Below are positions 15,963-25,615 of a stretch of DNA of 64,000 nt, piece by piece; position 1 is the stretch's first letter, and each line of letters starts with the position of its first letter. This DNA is from Candidatus Formimonas warabiya (GTDB lineage: Bacteria > Bacillota > Dehalobacteriia > Dehalobacteriales > Dehalobacteriaceae): NCBI RefSeq assembly GCF_002777255.1, contig NZ_CP017634.1:6336903-6400902 (forward strand), written 5' to 3'. Made by a program: the position numbers and the translations under genes. The notes beneath the pieces were generated by a model, which was not told the DNA's origin, searched no databases, and worked only from the letters and a program-made list of their open reading frames with translations.

Positions 15963-16840
15963 ATGAATGACAATACTATACAGTTGTTTGAGGATAAAAG
16001 AATTCGCACGGCTTGGGACGAGGAAGAACAGGAATGGTATTTTTCTGTTGTGGATATTGTGGCTGTATTAACCGATCAAGCAACACCACGCAGTGCGAGT
16101 ACGTACTGGGCTGTTTTGAAAAAACGCTTGATTGAAGAAGGCGCTGAACTGCTTACAAATTGTAAGCAGTTGAAAATGACTGCCACAGATGGGAAAAAGC
16201 GATTGACCGATGTTGCAAATACTGAACAACTTTTGCGTATTATACAATCAATTCCTTCCCCAAAAGCTGAGCCGTTTAAGTTGTGGCTGGCATCGGTCGG
16301 GCGGGAGCGGATAGAAGAAACAATCGACCCTGAACTGACCAAAGACCGCGCACTTGCTACATATCTGAAAAAGGGGTATAGCCGTGAATGGATTAACCAG
16401 CGTTTGCAGGCAATCCAAGTGCGGAAAAAGAACTTAGCGATGAGTGGGATAATCGTGGTGTAAAGCAAGGTGCCGAATATGCCATCCTTACGGACGAGAT
16501 TACAAAAGCTTAGTCTGGTATGACTACACGGCAGTACAAGCGCCTTAAGAAACTTAAAAAGGAGAATTTGCGCGATAACATGTCCACCTTGGAACTGGTA
16601 CTGAATATGTTGGCCGAAGCCACGACCATAGAAATATCGAAGGAACAGACGCCGCAAACATTTGAGGAAAATAAGCTTGTTGCCCATTCTTGCGGAGAGG
16701 CAGCCGGCGAAGCAAGACGTGCTGTCGAAAAGCGAACCGGAAAACCTGTTATCACTGCGAAGGGTGCTGTTGATTTTTCCCGGCTTCTCTCAGATACCGT
16801 AGAAGATTCCGACAATGATTTGGGAAAACGGTTGATTAAT
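15963..16840 (+). pseudogene. DinD-like/BRO-N domain gene, broken by a frameshift and a stop
   Basis: The first 155 codons encode a BRO-N domain (FEDKRIRTAWDEEEQEWYFS, VVDIVAVLTDQATPRSAS, KPEPFKLWLA-like KAEPFKLWLASVGRERIEE). At about 16425 the frame shifts (expected ELSDEWDNRGVKQGAEYAIL continues in another frame). In that frame KAWSGM reads K-A-stop-S-G-M (TAG at 16511-16513), then MTTRQYKRLKKLKKENLRDN, GEAAGEARRAVEKRTGKPV and DFSRLLSDTVEDSD complete a DinD-like C-terminus. Two independent lesions make it a pseudogene. The family is damage-inducible or phage antirepressor-like. Confidence 0.8.
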
Positions 16841-16987
16841 CTGCAAACTTCAAAGAAACGTGAAGTTCCCTATTTGAAGTCACGGATGATATGGATTTTA
16901 GTTTACCAAATGGTTTGCTGTTCCTAAAGAAATATTACAAGAAAAGGAAGATGGACGTTATTATATATTTGAATTGGGGGATTTCAT

Positions 16988-17480
16988 ATGCCAGATTATC
17001 TCGAATATCAAAAATCATTGCACGAGAGTTTAAAGCTTATGAAAATAGGGTTAGGAATTTGATCGATGATGCAAGCTGGGCAGAAGAAGGCAGATTTAAA
17101 GAAATTATATTAATGAATTACTTAAGGCGTATTGTTCCCAAAAATGTTTCCGTTGGTACTGGTTTTGTCAGAAACAACGATGGCGAAATTACAAGCCAAG
17201 TTGACATTATTGTCTACGATAATACTTATCCACTGCTATTTTGAGGGGGTGATTTTGTTATATGTACTGGTGAATCAGTTTTGGGTATTATTGAGGTTAA
17301 GACAAGAATACGAGCAAGATCAATTGTAGATATAATAGATACGGCAGGTAATAATGGACGAATTATTGTAGATGGCCGGAGTTCGCGCAAGATTTTTAAT
17401 GGTATTTTTTCTTATAATCTTCCAATGAAAGAACAAACCTGCTATCATCGCGACAGCAGTTTTTTTGTGTTGCCGCGAAC
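16988..17480 (+). pseudogene. Degenerate DUF6602-type gene
   Basis: Starts MPDYLEYQKSLHESLKLMKI after GGGGGA, shifts frame near 17040 into YENRVRNLIDDASWAEEGRF, KEIILMNYLRRIVPKNVSVG, TGFVRNNDGEITSQVDIIVY and DNTYPLLF, meets a TGA at 17242-17244 and resumes as FVICTGESVLGIIEVKTRIR. This is the DUF6602 core (a putative nuclease-like family found near phage and defence genes, with an acidic QVDIIVYD and EVKT pair). It decays after about 17400. Two lesions and a missing C-terminus make it nonfunctional. Confidence 0.65.
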
Positions 17481-17505
17481 AGGGACTTGAATCCTCGCGG
17501 GGTAT

Positions 17506-17734
17506 GGGGCCAGACTGTATCAAACCATAGAAAAATACAAGAAATTTGAGTTGATTATGAAGCCCGGTGAATTTACGCTTTCCTTTTTAGCTTTAAACAT
17601 GAAGCGGGTAATCAACATTCTGGGAGCGAAGAGAACAATACAGGCTGTCTGCAGGGCGTAATCCCTGCTTTTCTTGGCACTTCTCCGTAGCTTCTCCCCT
17701 TTAGGGGCCAGGAGCTTTTGACACAGTCTGGGGC
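17506..17734 (+). mobile_element. Internally deleted IS1182-type element (MITE-like remnant)
   Basis: The left end GGGCCAGACTGTATCAAA (17507-17524) and right end TTTGACACAGTCTGGGGC (17717-17734) are inverted repeats (15/18). Between them only the transposase C-terminus survives (KPGEFTLSFLALNMKRVINI, stop near 17660), the typical IS1182 ending. The 229-bp remnant keeps both ends but no catalytic domain, so it could move only in trans. Confidence 0.7.
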
Positions 17735-17965
17735 GCGAGCCCCATGTTAAATCAACAGGAAGCTCCGATGATAGAGCTTTTCTCCCACCCAATTAAGAAA
17801 GGAAGAGAATTAAATCAAAAATATATCAATAATGACAAGCAATTCTATGCTGTGTTAAAATAAACTCAATAATAACAAAAACTTACTTTTTTCGATAAAA
17901 TACTACTCATTAGCGCTGAAATTTTTTGTCAGTAAAATGATGGAGGGTATATCGGGAGTGAAGTT

Positions 17966-19372
17966 ATGCGCCTGTTTGATGTAGTCCCGGAGGAGTTGTT
18001 TTCCATACTTGCATCTCCGAATCGGCTTATATATGCTGATGCTCTATCAGTATTGTACGATGCCTTTCGAGAGAATTTAAAAATACAAAAAAACACCTTT
18101 TTCACCATGATCCGAAGCAGGCTGGAGGATGAGCTTGCACGTTCTGAGTTCAGCGAAGATGGGATTTCTGAAGAAGAGGCGCAGGACCTCTCCGGAAGAG
18201 CGCGTTTTCTGATCCGAAAGCTGAAGGAGCGTGGATGGATCGAACTTGAACGCGGCGACGACTTTGAAGAATACATAATTTTGCCTGATTACAGTATCAA
18301 AATTCTCGAGCTGTTTTCCGAACTGACCTCGGAAAATAGATCAAGCGGCTTTTCCTTTGTCTATGATACATATTCCACCCTCCGTATGGCTCATGAAGAT
18401 CCGGACGGCGGGGCTTATGAAAAAATGATGGCGCTCAACGGGGCGTATGACAAGACCCTTGCGCTTATCAAGATGCTCAAAACCGTATATCATAATATTA
18501 ACCGCTATTTTCAGCAGCAGATTGACATGCGCGACGTCAATCAGGTGCTTGCTATGCATTTCGATGATTTTTTACAGCATGTTGTCGAAGCATATATCCG
18601 TCCACTTAAAATTAAAGATTCGATTCCAAAATATAAAGTGCCAATCCAGCAGGTCTTGGATTCGTGGCTGGAAGATAACGATCTCCTGAATGCGATGGCA
18701 AATGCGGCTTTGCAGGAAAAACGATTTGATTCTCTTGAAAAATGTCGTGCGGATATAGTTTCCAAACTTTTTTTTGTCAAGGAAAGCTATGAGGATTTTG
18801 AAAATGAATACCTCAATGAAATAGATATAAAGGTTCGCCGGTATACCCGGGCGACAACACAAAAAATTGAGAGCCTTTCCAATAACGATCAGACAGTCCG
18901 CGGCAATTTGGTTTATCTGCTTAACGCACTTTCCGACACTTCGAAAGCTTCTGAACTTACGGATAGAATTCAGCCCGTTTTTCAGATTTTTGCCCAATCC
19001 TGGATGGGCGAAGGAAGCCTTTATTCACAGCGAAGGCCTGGGAAAAGGGAAAAGTGCGATCCAGTACTGATAAGTGAGGAATCCGTAGATCTCAGCCGCA
19101 AAGCTTTGGACGAGTTTGGAGCTGCAATAAACAGTCCATACAATAAGAAAAATATTCGTGCGTATATGGAAAAGCTGCTGGGAAACGCTGATATAGCCTA
19201 TACCAAGGATATGCCCATCGAAAATGATATGGACTATATTCTTTCTGGGCTGGCTGTGATTGCCGCCAGTGACAGAGACAGCTTTTACCGCATTGAACCG
19301 GTTAGTGGTGTCGTAGCTTCAAACAAATACGAACTGCCGTCTGTAAGATTCATAAGAAAGAAGGTGCGATAA
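17966..19372 (+). CDS. jetA: Wadjet defence protein JetA (DUF5716-type)
   Basis: 468 residues. JetA is the kleisin-like subunit of the Wadjet SMC complex that recognises and eliminates plasmids. Sequence evidence: the MRLFDVVPEELFSILASPNR start, winged-helix-like ARFLIRKLKERGWIELERG with following DDFEEYIILPDY, long helical middle (KTVYHNINRYFQQQIDMRDV), and a C-terminal segment ending YELPSVRFIRKK. This is the DUF5716/JetA type, not the DUF3375 type of Wadjet I. ATG follows GGGAGTG by 7 nt. The stop abuts the jetB start. AT-rich DNA upstream (17800-17960) presumably holds the operon promoter. Confidence 0.88.
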   Translation: MRLFDVVPEELFSILASPNRLIYADALSVLYDAFRENLKIQKNTFFTMIRSRLEDELARSEFSEDGISEEEAQDLSGRARFLIRKLKERGWIELERGDDFEEYIILPDYSIKILELFSELTSENRSSGFSFVYDTYSTLRMAHEDPDGGAYEKMMALNGAYDKTLALIKMLKTVYHNINRYFQQQIDMRDVNQVLAMHFDDFLQHVVEAYIRPLKIKDSIPKYKVPIQQVLDSWLEDNDLLNAMANAALQEKRFDSLEKCRADIVSKLFFVKESYEDFENEYLNEIDIKVRRYTRATTQKIESLSNNDQTVRGNLVYLLNALSDTSKASELTDRIQPVFQIFAQSWMGEGSLYSQRRPGKREKCDPVLISEESVDLSRKALDEFGAAINSPYNKKNIRAYMEKLLGNADIAYTKDMPIENDMDYILSGLAVIAASDRDSFYRIEPVSGVVASNKYELPSVRFIRKKVR

Positions 19373-20005
19373 TTGGATTTATCGGACATCAATGACTTTA
19401 CAGCGAAAGAAAAAGAGATGTTTACGTCTGTCTGCAATCACCTTCTCGGACAGACTTTCTTACTTAGAACAATTTATCAGCCTGACGGAAGCACCGTAAA
19501 TAACCCGGAATACAATTTTCTTGCGCTCCGCTCCGAAACCGTTAAAAGCTACCTCTCTCTTTTGGGTTGGGAGCTGCATCAAGATGAATACAATGGTTAC
19601 TTCTATGTCATAAACAATCTCGACGCCAACAGGCTGATACTTGGCAGCAAACCAACCGCAATCCTGTTGGCTCTGCGCCTTATCTATGATGAAAACAGCG
19701 AACGGGTTGGCCTGTTTCAGGATGTGCTCTGCGAGGTAAAGGGGGTCCTGGAAAAGCTCGTTACGGATTTCGGTGTGTTTCGGCAGAAGCCCAACATGGA
19801 TGAATTCAGGCGATCTATGAAGTTGCTTGAAGACCATAATATAATCAAAGGTCTGGAAGGAAAATACTCTGACGCGGATTGCAGATTCACCATCCTGCCG
19901 ACCATTTTGACGGTTGTGTCCGCGGAGAAACTGAACGCGCTGGTTGCCAAGCTGCGAAAGGAGGATGAAAGCGATGAAGAAGCTGACGAAAACGCTGTTG
20001 ATTAA
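19373..20005 (+). CDS. jetB: Wadjet defence protein JetB (DUF4194)
   Basis: 210 residues, corresponding to the DUF4194 family, the KITE-like (MukE-like) subunit of Wadjet. Features: LLGQTFLLRTIYQ, YNFLALRSETVKSYLSLLGW, NRLILGSKPTAILLALRLIY and an acidic C-terminus. The start is a TTG immediately after the jetA stop, with AAGGTG 7 nt upstream, and the 3' end overlaps jetC by about 32 bp, so translation is tightly coupled. Expected partner of JetA and JetC in a DNA-loop-extruding complex. Confidence 0.88.
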   Translation: MDLSDINDFTAKEKEMFTSVCNHLLGQTFLLRTIYQPDGSTVNNPEYNFLALRSETVKSYLSLLGWELHQDEYNGYFYVINNLDANRLILGSKPTAILLALRLIYDENSERVGLFQDVLCEVKGVLEKLVTDFGVFRQKPNMDEFRRSMKLLEDHNIIKGLEGKYSDADCRFTILPTILTVVSAEKLNALVAKLRKEDESDEEADENAVD

Positions 20006-23000
20006 CTGGCTGTATTTTGAAAAGCAGATGATCAGCTTCGAGGATATTAACTTTCTTACCGGCAAAAACGCTTCGGGCAAAACAACCTTTATCGATGCGC
20101 TTCAGATCGTATTGCTTGGCGAGCTGAGTAGCAGAAACTTCAATAAGGCGGCTAACGAAAGCTCCGAACGCACGCTGCGAGGATATCTGCGTGCGGATAT
20201 GGATGATAATAACCCATATTCAAGGAAAGGGCGTTCTTTTGAAACTTATATAGCCTGTCAGTTCGGCGATGACTTTACGGGAAAACCATTTACCATTGGT
20301 GTTGTGTTTGACTGCTATAACGACGGCAGCGAACGCCCCCAGTTCTTTTCTTTTGACGGACCTATACCGGATAATTGTTTTATTGAAAACCGAGAACCGA
20401 TGGATATTTCAGAGCTCCGAACATATATAAAAAACAACTATAAATCCCGGGGCGAGATGTATGACAGCCACAAAAAATATAAAAGCGCCATCGCCGCGAA
20501 ATGGAATATCCATACGGATCAAATATTCAGCATGCTGAAAAAGGCGGTATCTTTTCGGCCGATCGTCAACATCCAGCAGTTTATTACCGAAAATGTCTGC
20601 GACCTTCCCGACCGGCTAGATATTACCGCAATGCAGCAGAACATCCAGGATTACAAACATCAGGAGCGGCTCGCCCAGCGCCAGGAGGAGAAGCAGGCTG
20701 CCCTACTCAACATTCAGGAGCTGTATTTAAGCAGTGAACGTGCCCTGAACAGGATGCGGCTGCATCACTATCTCTTTCTCCGCGCGGAAAAAGAGATAGA
20801 GGAAAGTGCCATTCTAAAGCTAGAAAACGAGCGGCGGGACAAAACAGAGCTATCGGGTGAACTGACGACGCGCTATGAAGCGTTTGAAGGTGAGATAAAC
20901 GATCTGAACAAACGCCTGGAGCAGCTTATCAGCGACAGGGCGAACAGCGATGTCTTCAGAGAACGCGAGCGTCTGGAACAGCAAAAATTCCACGTGGAAT
21001 CCGAACGCAAAAGACTTTTGGACGAACTGAAAAACACGGCGCAGGACTTAAGGCTCGAGACAATCCAGTGGCTTGGTTTTTGCAGCAAGCTTTCCGGCGG
21101 CGAAAACACACGCGATCACGTGCTTGATATTTCCCATTTGATTGTCTGCTCAAAAGAGTTGCAAGCACAACTTAAAAAAGTGGAGCAATTTTCTCCCGGT
21201 GACTTCGGCCGTATTGATCTATCCGTGTTTGAGGCTGTACAAATCGCAATGCGCTCTTTTAAAAATCAGCTTGACGAGAGCTTCTACAATGCCGATAAGT
21301 TGCTTTCCGAAAAAAAACAGGAATACGACTCCAACTCCGCCGCCATCGCCAAGCTGCAAAAGGGCGTCAAGGATTATGACAAACGGCTTTTGCGCCTGCG
21401 GCAGGCGATAGAAGAAGAATTGGGCAAAAGGTTCGGTCCGGGAACAAATGTTTATATTCTTGCCGATCTGCTTGAGATTTCAGACGAAACATGGCAGGGC
21501 GCTATTGAGGGATACCTCAACACGCAGAAATTCTATCTTTTGGTCGAACCCGCGCATTATCAGGCGGCCCTTCATGTTTTCGACAACGCTAAGCGCAACG
21601 AGGACCTACACAGTTACGGTCTTGTGGATATCGGCAAGCTCCGTGAAAATGAAAATCTCAGGCGAAATCCGGATAGCCTTGCCGTGGTTGTGGAGACGAA
21701 AAACCACCTTGCCCGTTCCTACATTGATTATCTGCTGGGGCGGGTGGTCCGCTGCCTGGAAGTCTCAAAACTGCGAAAATACCGAACAGCTATTACTCCG
21801 GACGGTATGCTGTATCAGGGTTATGTGGCCCGTCCGCTCTCTCCGGCCTTGATGGCCGATGCCTATATCGGAAAACTTGCGATCAAGAAGCGCCTTGAGC
21901 GTCTTGAGCTTGCGCAGCAAACACTGTCCGATACACTCAGGGCGATTAAGACAACGCGTGAATTTTTGATCCAACATAAAGAGAAAGAACCGCTGATCAC
22001 TGAAAGGTATGTTCAGACCGTTATCAGAGATTCCATTGAAAAATTCGGCCGCACCGAAGAGCTTGCCGGTCAGCTGACAGATCTTGAAAAAGCATACGAC
22101 GCTTTGGATCTGACCTGGCTTATGAAAATAGACGATGTTATTTTCAAGGTCAAGGAACAATTAACCTCAAAATTGGACGACAAGGAGCTATGCTCAAATC
22201 AGCGGGAATTGTGCAGAAAGCGATTGCATGAACTGGAATGCGAAGTTCTTCCCGCGCATTATCAAGCCCTACAGGAGAAACAGGGTACGTTTAAGGATTT
22301 GTTCAGTCCGGAATATGTTGAAAAAACCGGAGAGCCCCGCTACCAGGAAGAATTACAAAGGCTGAAGCGGGCTAACACGATCTTCAATAATTTCGGGCAC
22401 AGCCGACAGGAGCAAAGCAAAAAAGAGTACGACGACAGCAGGCGCAGGCTTGTCTTTGCCAGGAGAGACTATGTAAATTCATACCCGCCCTGCCGTTTTA
22501 TTCCGGACGCCATGGATAACGAGGAGTTCGCCGCGGAGCTCAAGAGACTTTCGGAAAGCGAACTTCCAAAATACAGAGAAAAAATACAAAAAGCCAGAGA
22601 AAGCGCTTTTGAGCAATTTCAGAACGATTTTTTGGCCAAGTTGAAAACCAATATTGATTCGGTGCAGGCACAAGTACGAGATCTGAACCGCGCTCTGCAA
22701 AAAGCACAGTTTGGAACAGACAGCTACAGATTTATCGTAGGCCGACACCCGGATTATGCGGAATATTACGACATGATTATGGATCCGGACCTTATGGAGG
22801 AGAGCGGCGGATTATTTTCATCTTCCTTTCTGAACAGATACGAAGCGCTGATTGATAGCCTTTTCAGTCGAATCGTTGCCTCCGACGACTCGCAGCTCAA
22901 TGAGAGGAAGCAGAGTGAGCTGCAGGCCAATATTCAGCGATATACTGACTACCGGACTTATCTGCATTTTGATCTGGAGACGACGGATCAAAACGGCAGT

Positions 23001-23360
23001 GTCCAACTGCTCAGTAAAACCTTGAACACAAAGTCCGGCGGAGAAACGCAGACGCCTTTCTATATAGCCATTCTCGCCTCTTTCGCACAGATCTATCGCG
23101 TCAATGATACCAGCAGCTTCGGCAATACCATGCGGCTGGTTATTTTCGACGAAGCCTTTAATAAGATGGACAGCGAACGTATCGTCGAGAGCATCCGGCT
23201 GCTTCGGAAAATGAAACTGCAAGCCGTCATCTGCACGCCGCCGGACAAGCTTCCTGATATCATGCCCGAAGCGGATCGTACACTGCTGGTTTTAAAAGAC
23301 GGGTACAGAATGCAAATATTACCCTGGTCAAAGGATTTGGAGGACAAGCTGGATGAATGA
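19974..23360 (+). CDS. jetC: Wadjet defence SMC-like ATPase JetC
   Basis: 1128 residues. ABC/SMC-type ATPase with Walker A GKNASGKTTFID near residue 30, two long coiled-coil arms (about residues 210-390 and 620-900) around a hinge region, the signature KSGGETQTPF and Walker B LVIFDEAFNKMD near the C-terminus. It is the loop-extruding motor of Wadjet. I place the start at ATG 19974 (MKKLTKTLLINWLYFEKQM), 9 nt after AAAGGAGG; the upstream ATG at 19965 touches the ribosome-binding site. Coding overlaps jetB and jetD. No lesion over 3.4 kb although neighbouring island genes are broken, which suggests selection for function. Confidence 0.93.
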   Translation: MKKLTKTLLINWLYFEKQMISFEDINFLTGKNASGKTTFIDALQIVLLGELSSRNFNKAANESSERTLRGYLRADMDDNNPYSRKGRSFETYIACQFGDDFTGKPFTIGVVFDCYNDGSERPQFFSFDGPIPDNCFIENREPMDISELRTYIKNNYKSRGEMYDSHKKYKSAIAAKWNIHTDQIFSMLKKAVSFRPIVNIQQFITENVCDLPDRLDITAMQQNIQDYKHQERLAQRQEEKQAALLNIQELYLSSERALNRMRLHHYLFLRAEKEIEESAILKLENERRDKTELSGELTTRYEAFEGEINDLNKRLEQLISDRANSDVFRERERLEQQKFHVESERKRLLDELKNTAQDLRLETIQWLGFCSKLSGGENTRDHVLDISHLIVCSKELQAQLKKVEQFSPGDFGRIDLSVFEAVQIAMRSFKNQLDESFYNADKLLSEKKQEYDSNSAAIAKLQKGVKDYDKRLLRLRQAIEEELGKRFGPGTNVYILADLLEISDETWQGAIEGYLNTQKFYLLVEPAHYQAALHVFDNAKRNEDLHSYGLVDIGKLRENENLRRNPDSLAVVVETKNHLARSYIDYLLGRVVRCLEVSKLRKYRTAITPDGMLYQGYVARPLSPALMADAYIGKLAIKKRLERLELAQQTLSDTLRAIKTTREFLIQHKEKEPLITERYVQTVIRDSIEKFGRTEELAGQLTDLEKAYDALDLTWLMKIDDVIFKVKEQLTSKLDDKELCSNQRELCRKRLHELECEVLPAHYQALQEKQGTFKDLFSPEYVEKTGEPRYQEELQRLKRANTIFNNFGHSRQEQSKKEYDDSRRRLVFARRDYVNSYPPCRFIPDAMDNEEFAAELKRLSESELPKYREKIQKARESAFEQFQNDFLAKLKTNIDSVQAQVRDLNRALQKAQFGTDSYRFIVGRHPDYAEYYDMIMDPDLMEESGGLFSSSFLNRYEALIDSLFSRIVASDDSQLNERKQSELQANIQRYTDYRTYLHFDLETTDQNGSVQLLSKTLNTKSGGETQTPFYIAILASFAQIYRVNDTSSFGNTMRLVIFDEAFNKMDSERIVESIRLLRKMKLQAVICTPPDKLPDIMPEADRTLLVLKDGYRMQILPWSKDLEDKLDE

Positions 23361-24606
23361 GATAAAGCTGATTCTGAACCGACTGCTGGATAAATATGAA
23401 CAGAGCGCGCATTTCAACGAACCAGGCCGCTCCAACCGGCGTGTACTCATCAAGTCATCGGAAAACGGTCTGCCGGAATATGATTATCAAAATGTAAATA
23501 TCAGAGACGCATTCAATGCTGCAATTCGTGATTTAATAGAAAAAAAGGTTATTTTTGCCGAGTGGCTGCCGGGACGGAAGCAGTTGGTAGTCAAAGAGCT
23601 CTGGTTGAATCTCGAAAGGCTTGAAACGTCTTATACACTGGCAGGGCGCCAACCGCTGCAAAACCAGATCGATACGTATTGCAGTTTACTTAAAGCGTTG
23701 GATGAACGCGTGAACACACCCTGGCTTAAAATGTTCTTGACTGCGCAGGCGGAAAAACTCAGTTCCGCTGATCGTCTATCCGGTCTTTATAAGAAAGGTC
23801 CCGCGCATTTCGCAGACCTTCTTAACGCTTTGGAACATTATGACCGGCTTGACGACAGCGGAATGACCATGCGGGCTTTCAGCATTGCCTGTTACCATGA
23901 TTCCAAATACTTCGAAAAAAATATCCGGGACGATTTTCTGGCTATTGCCCGCGCGTATGGCCCGACCTTGGCTGAACTGCTTTCAGATCAGAATCTGAGC
24001 GACCGGGAACAGCTTGCCTATCTGGGGATATATGCCTGCCCGGAGATATACGAATTTGCCGGGCCGTTGGCCATCGAAACCAAGGATGGTATCTGCGATT
24101 TTTCTTCGCTTTCCAGGTTTGGATGCGCTGTGACAAGCACAGCGGTCTTCGGCATCCGAAAACTACATATGGACATTGTCGATAAAATTGTGTTCATTGA
24201 AAACAAGACCAATTATAACGAATACATAGAAAAAGCCCATCGGAATGACGAGTTGGTCGTATTCCACGGCGGCTTTTTAAGCCCTCAAAAAAAGAAATTT
24301 GTATCGCAGATCCTATCTTCGTGCCCAGCATATACCGAGTACTTATTCTGGGGAGACATCGATATTGGCGGCTTTAAAATGTTCAGTCAACTTAAAAATC
24401 TAGCTCCGGGGCTTATTCCTTGGAAAATGGGGGCAATGGAAGTAGAACGATATGCTCTCCTTGGCCTTAAGCGAAACAGCAGATACATGAAAGAGTTGGA
24501 AAGTTTTCTTGCTTTACCGGAAAACGCCGTGTTTGCAGATACAATAAAAGCGCTCCTGCTTTATGACGTTACAATTGAGCAGGAGGTTATGCTGAACGAT
24601 TTATAA
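23353..24606 (+). CDS. jetD: Wadjet defence nuclease JetD (DUF3322/DUF2220)
   Basis: 417 residues. The C-terminal half is the Toprim-like JetD domain: VFIENKTNYNEYIEKA (Glu), VVFHGGFLSPQKKKFVSQIL and LFWGDIDIGGFKMFSQL with the DxD metal ligands. The N-terminal half is the DUF3322 arm region. JetD cuts DNA once the JetABC motor has sized a small closed circle. The start (ATGAATGA) overlaps the jetC stop by 8 bp. The operon ends here; I see no clear terminator before the following toxin-antitoxin promoter. Confidence 0.9.
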   Translation: MNEIKLILNRLLDKYEQSAHFNEPGRSNRRVLIKSSENGLPEYDYQNVNIRDAFNAAIRDLIEKKVIFAEWLPGRKQLVVKELWLNLERLETSYTLAGRQPLQNQIDTYCSLLKALDERVNTPWLKMFLTAQAEKLSSADRLSGLYKKGPAHFADLLNALEHYDRLDDSGMTMRAFSIACYHDSKYFEKNIRDDFLAIARAYGPTLAELLSDQNLSDREQLAYLGIYACPEIYEFAGPLAIETKDGICDFSSLSRFGCAVTSTAVFGIRKLHMDIVDKIVFIENKTNYNEYIEKAHRNDELVVFHGGFLSPQKKKFVSQILSSCPAYTEYLFWGDIDIGGFKMFSQLKNLAPGLIPWKMGAMEVERYALLGLKRNSRYMKELESFLALPENAVFADTIKALLLYDVTIEQEVMLNDL

Positions 24607-24729
24607 TTCTATACAAACGCGTACACTGAGTCCGACCGTTATTTAGAGCGATCCTTTACTAGTTTATAGACGGTTTCGTCGTCGCGTATAGATGAACGAC
24701 GGTATGGGTTCTGAACACGAGATATTGAT

Positions 24730-24758
24730 AGACAAATCAGCGCATAGGTAGTATAATA
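24730..24758 (+). promoter_or_regulatory. Sigma-A-type promoter of the toxin-antitoxin pair
   Basis: TAGACA (24730-24735), 17-bp spacer, TATAAT (24753-24758), about 46 bp before the antitoxin start. Confidence 0.6.
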
Positions 24759-24804
24759 AGCATATAATAAGGATATCTTAATGCTACTGAGTGAGGTGAT
24801 TTTC

Positions 24805-25089
24805 ATGATGAACATAAAACCTTCCGCGGCCATACGCAAAAACTACAATCAGATTTCTGATTTGTGCAGACAGACAGGAGAGCCGGTGTATCTCACCAAA
24901 AACGGCGAGGGCGATCTGGTGGTGATGGATGTGGAGTCGTTTGCCCGGCGCGAGAGTCTCCTCAAGCTCAAGGAAAAACTGCTACAGTCGGAGCTCGACA
25001 TCCAAAGGGGTCGGACCTATTCAGTAGAGGAAACGGTAGCTGCCATGCGCAAGGCCGTCGCGGAGGTTGCCGATGCCCGAAAGGAATAA
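24805..25089 (+). CDS. Phd/YefM-type antitoxin
   Basis: 94 residues from the ATG at 24805 (GAGGTG 6 nt upstream; 24808 is also possible). The typical N-terminus KPSAAIRKNYNQISDLCR and EPVYLTKNGEGDLVVMDVES form the DNA-binding/dimer fold. The C-terminal half (SELDIQRGRTYSVEETVAAM) should wrap the toxin. It represses its own promoter in characterised relatives. The end overlaps the toxin start by 17 bp. It is homologous to the broken antitoxin at 15023. Confidence 0.88.
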   Translation: MMNIKPSAAIRKNYNQISDLCRQTGEPVYLTKNGEGDLVVMDVESFARRESLLKLKEKLLQSELDIQRGRTYSVEETVAAMRKAVAEVADARKE

Positions 25090-25390
25090 GCCGTACACGG
25101 TCAAAATCACGGAAACTTCCTGGGATATGCTCGTAGCGCACGCACGCTTTCTGGCGAACGTCAGTGTGCCGGCCGCCAACAGGCTGATCGAAACGTTTAT
25201 TGAAATGACGGGTGGCCTTGCCGTCATGCCGGAGCGAAATCCATGGCTGGAGCATGAAGCAATCCCCTTTCAAAAATACCGCAAGATGCTTTTTGAAAAA
25301 CATTATTTGGCGCTTTATGAGCTTCAGGATAACGTCGTTTATATCACCGCCGTGGTAGACTGTCGGCAGGATTATGGCTGGCTGTTGTAA
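25073..25390 (+). CDS. RelE/ParE-family toxin
   Basis: 105 residues from ATG 25073 (GGAGG 6 nt upstream; a TTG at 25067 is less likely). The RelE/ParE fold is recognised from KITETSWDMLVAHARFLANV, YRKMLFEKHYLALYEL and the ending VVYITAVVDCRQDYGWLL. Expected target: translating mRNA (RelE-like) or gyrase (ParE-like); the residues seen do not decide. It overlaps the antitoxin. Its position right behind jetD suggests it helps retain the defence island. Confidence 0.85.
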   Translation: MPERNKPYTVKITETSWDMLVAHARFLANVSVPAANRLIETFIEMTGGLAVMPERNPWLEHEAIPFQKYRKMLFEKHYLALYELQDNVVYITAVVDCRQDYGWLL

Positions 25391-25487
25391 ACAAAAGCAA
25401 ATGAATGTGAATACGTGAAAGCCGTCGTAGAAATGCGGCGGTTTTGCTGTCTGGGAGGTGTAATTTTTGAAACCCCTATTATTTTTA

Positions 25488-25512
25488 TTTACAGCTCTGC
25501 TTACCGCAGAGT
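25488..25512 (+). terminator. Intrinsic terminator behind the toxin-antitoxin pair
   Basis: AGCTCTGC and GCAGAGTT around TTACC, followed by GTTTTTTTATTTT. Confidence 0.65.
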
Positions 25513-25537
25513 TGTTTTTTTATTTTAGCCGATGAAA

Positions 25538-25585
25538 TTTTTAGCCCTGACTTGACACCAGCGTTTTTTGGCCTAACTTCTCACT
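25538..25585. repeat. Dispersed 48-bp repeat, copy 1
   Basis: Shares about 42 of 48 positions with 32190-32237. The core TTTTTAGCCCTGACTTGACA is exact, followed by CAGCGTTTTTT and CCTAACT..TCACT. It is non-coding and found just behind the intact toxin-antitoxin module. Confidence 0.7.
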
Positions 25586-25615
25586 ACGAATGGCCTTCGA
25601 ATGGTCGTAACGACA

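Noticed and set aside
16511..16513. In-frame TAG in the DinD-like gene read as pyrrolysine
   Set aside because: An MttB-family gene is nearby, but it contains no amber codon. The DinD-like gene also carries a separate frameshift, so a nonsense mutation in a decaying gene is simpler.
17520..17792. 90-codon minus-strand open frame
   Set aside because: Antisense to the surviving transposase C-terminus of the deleted IS1182-type element.
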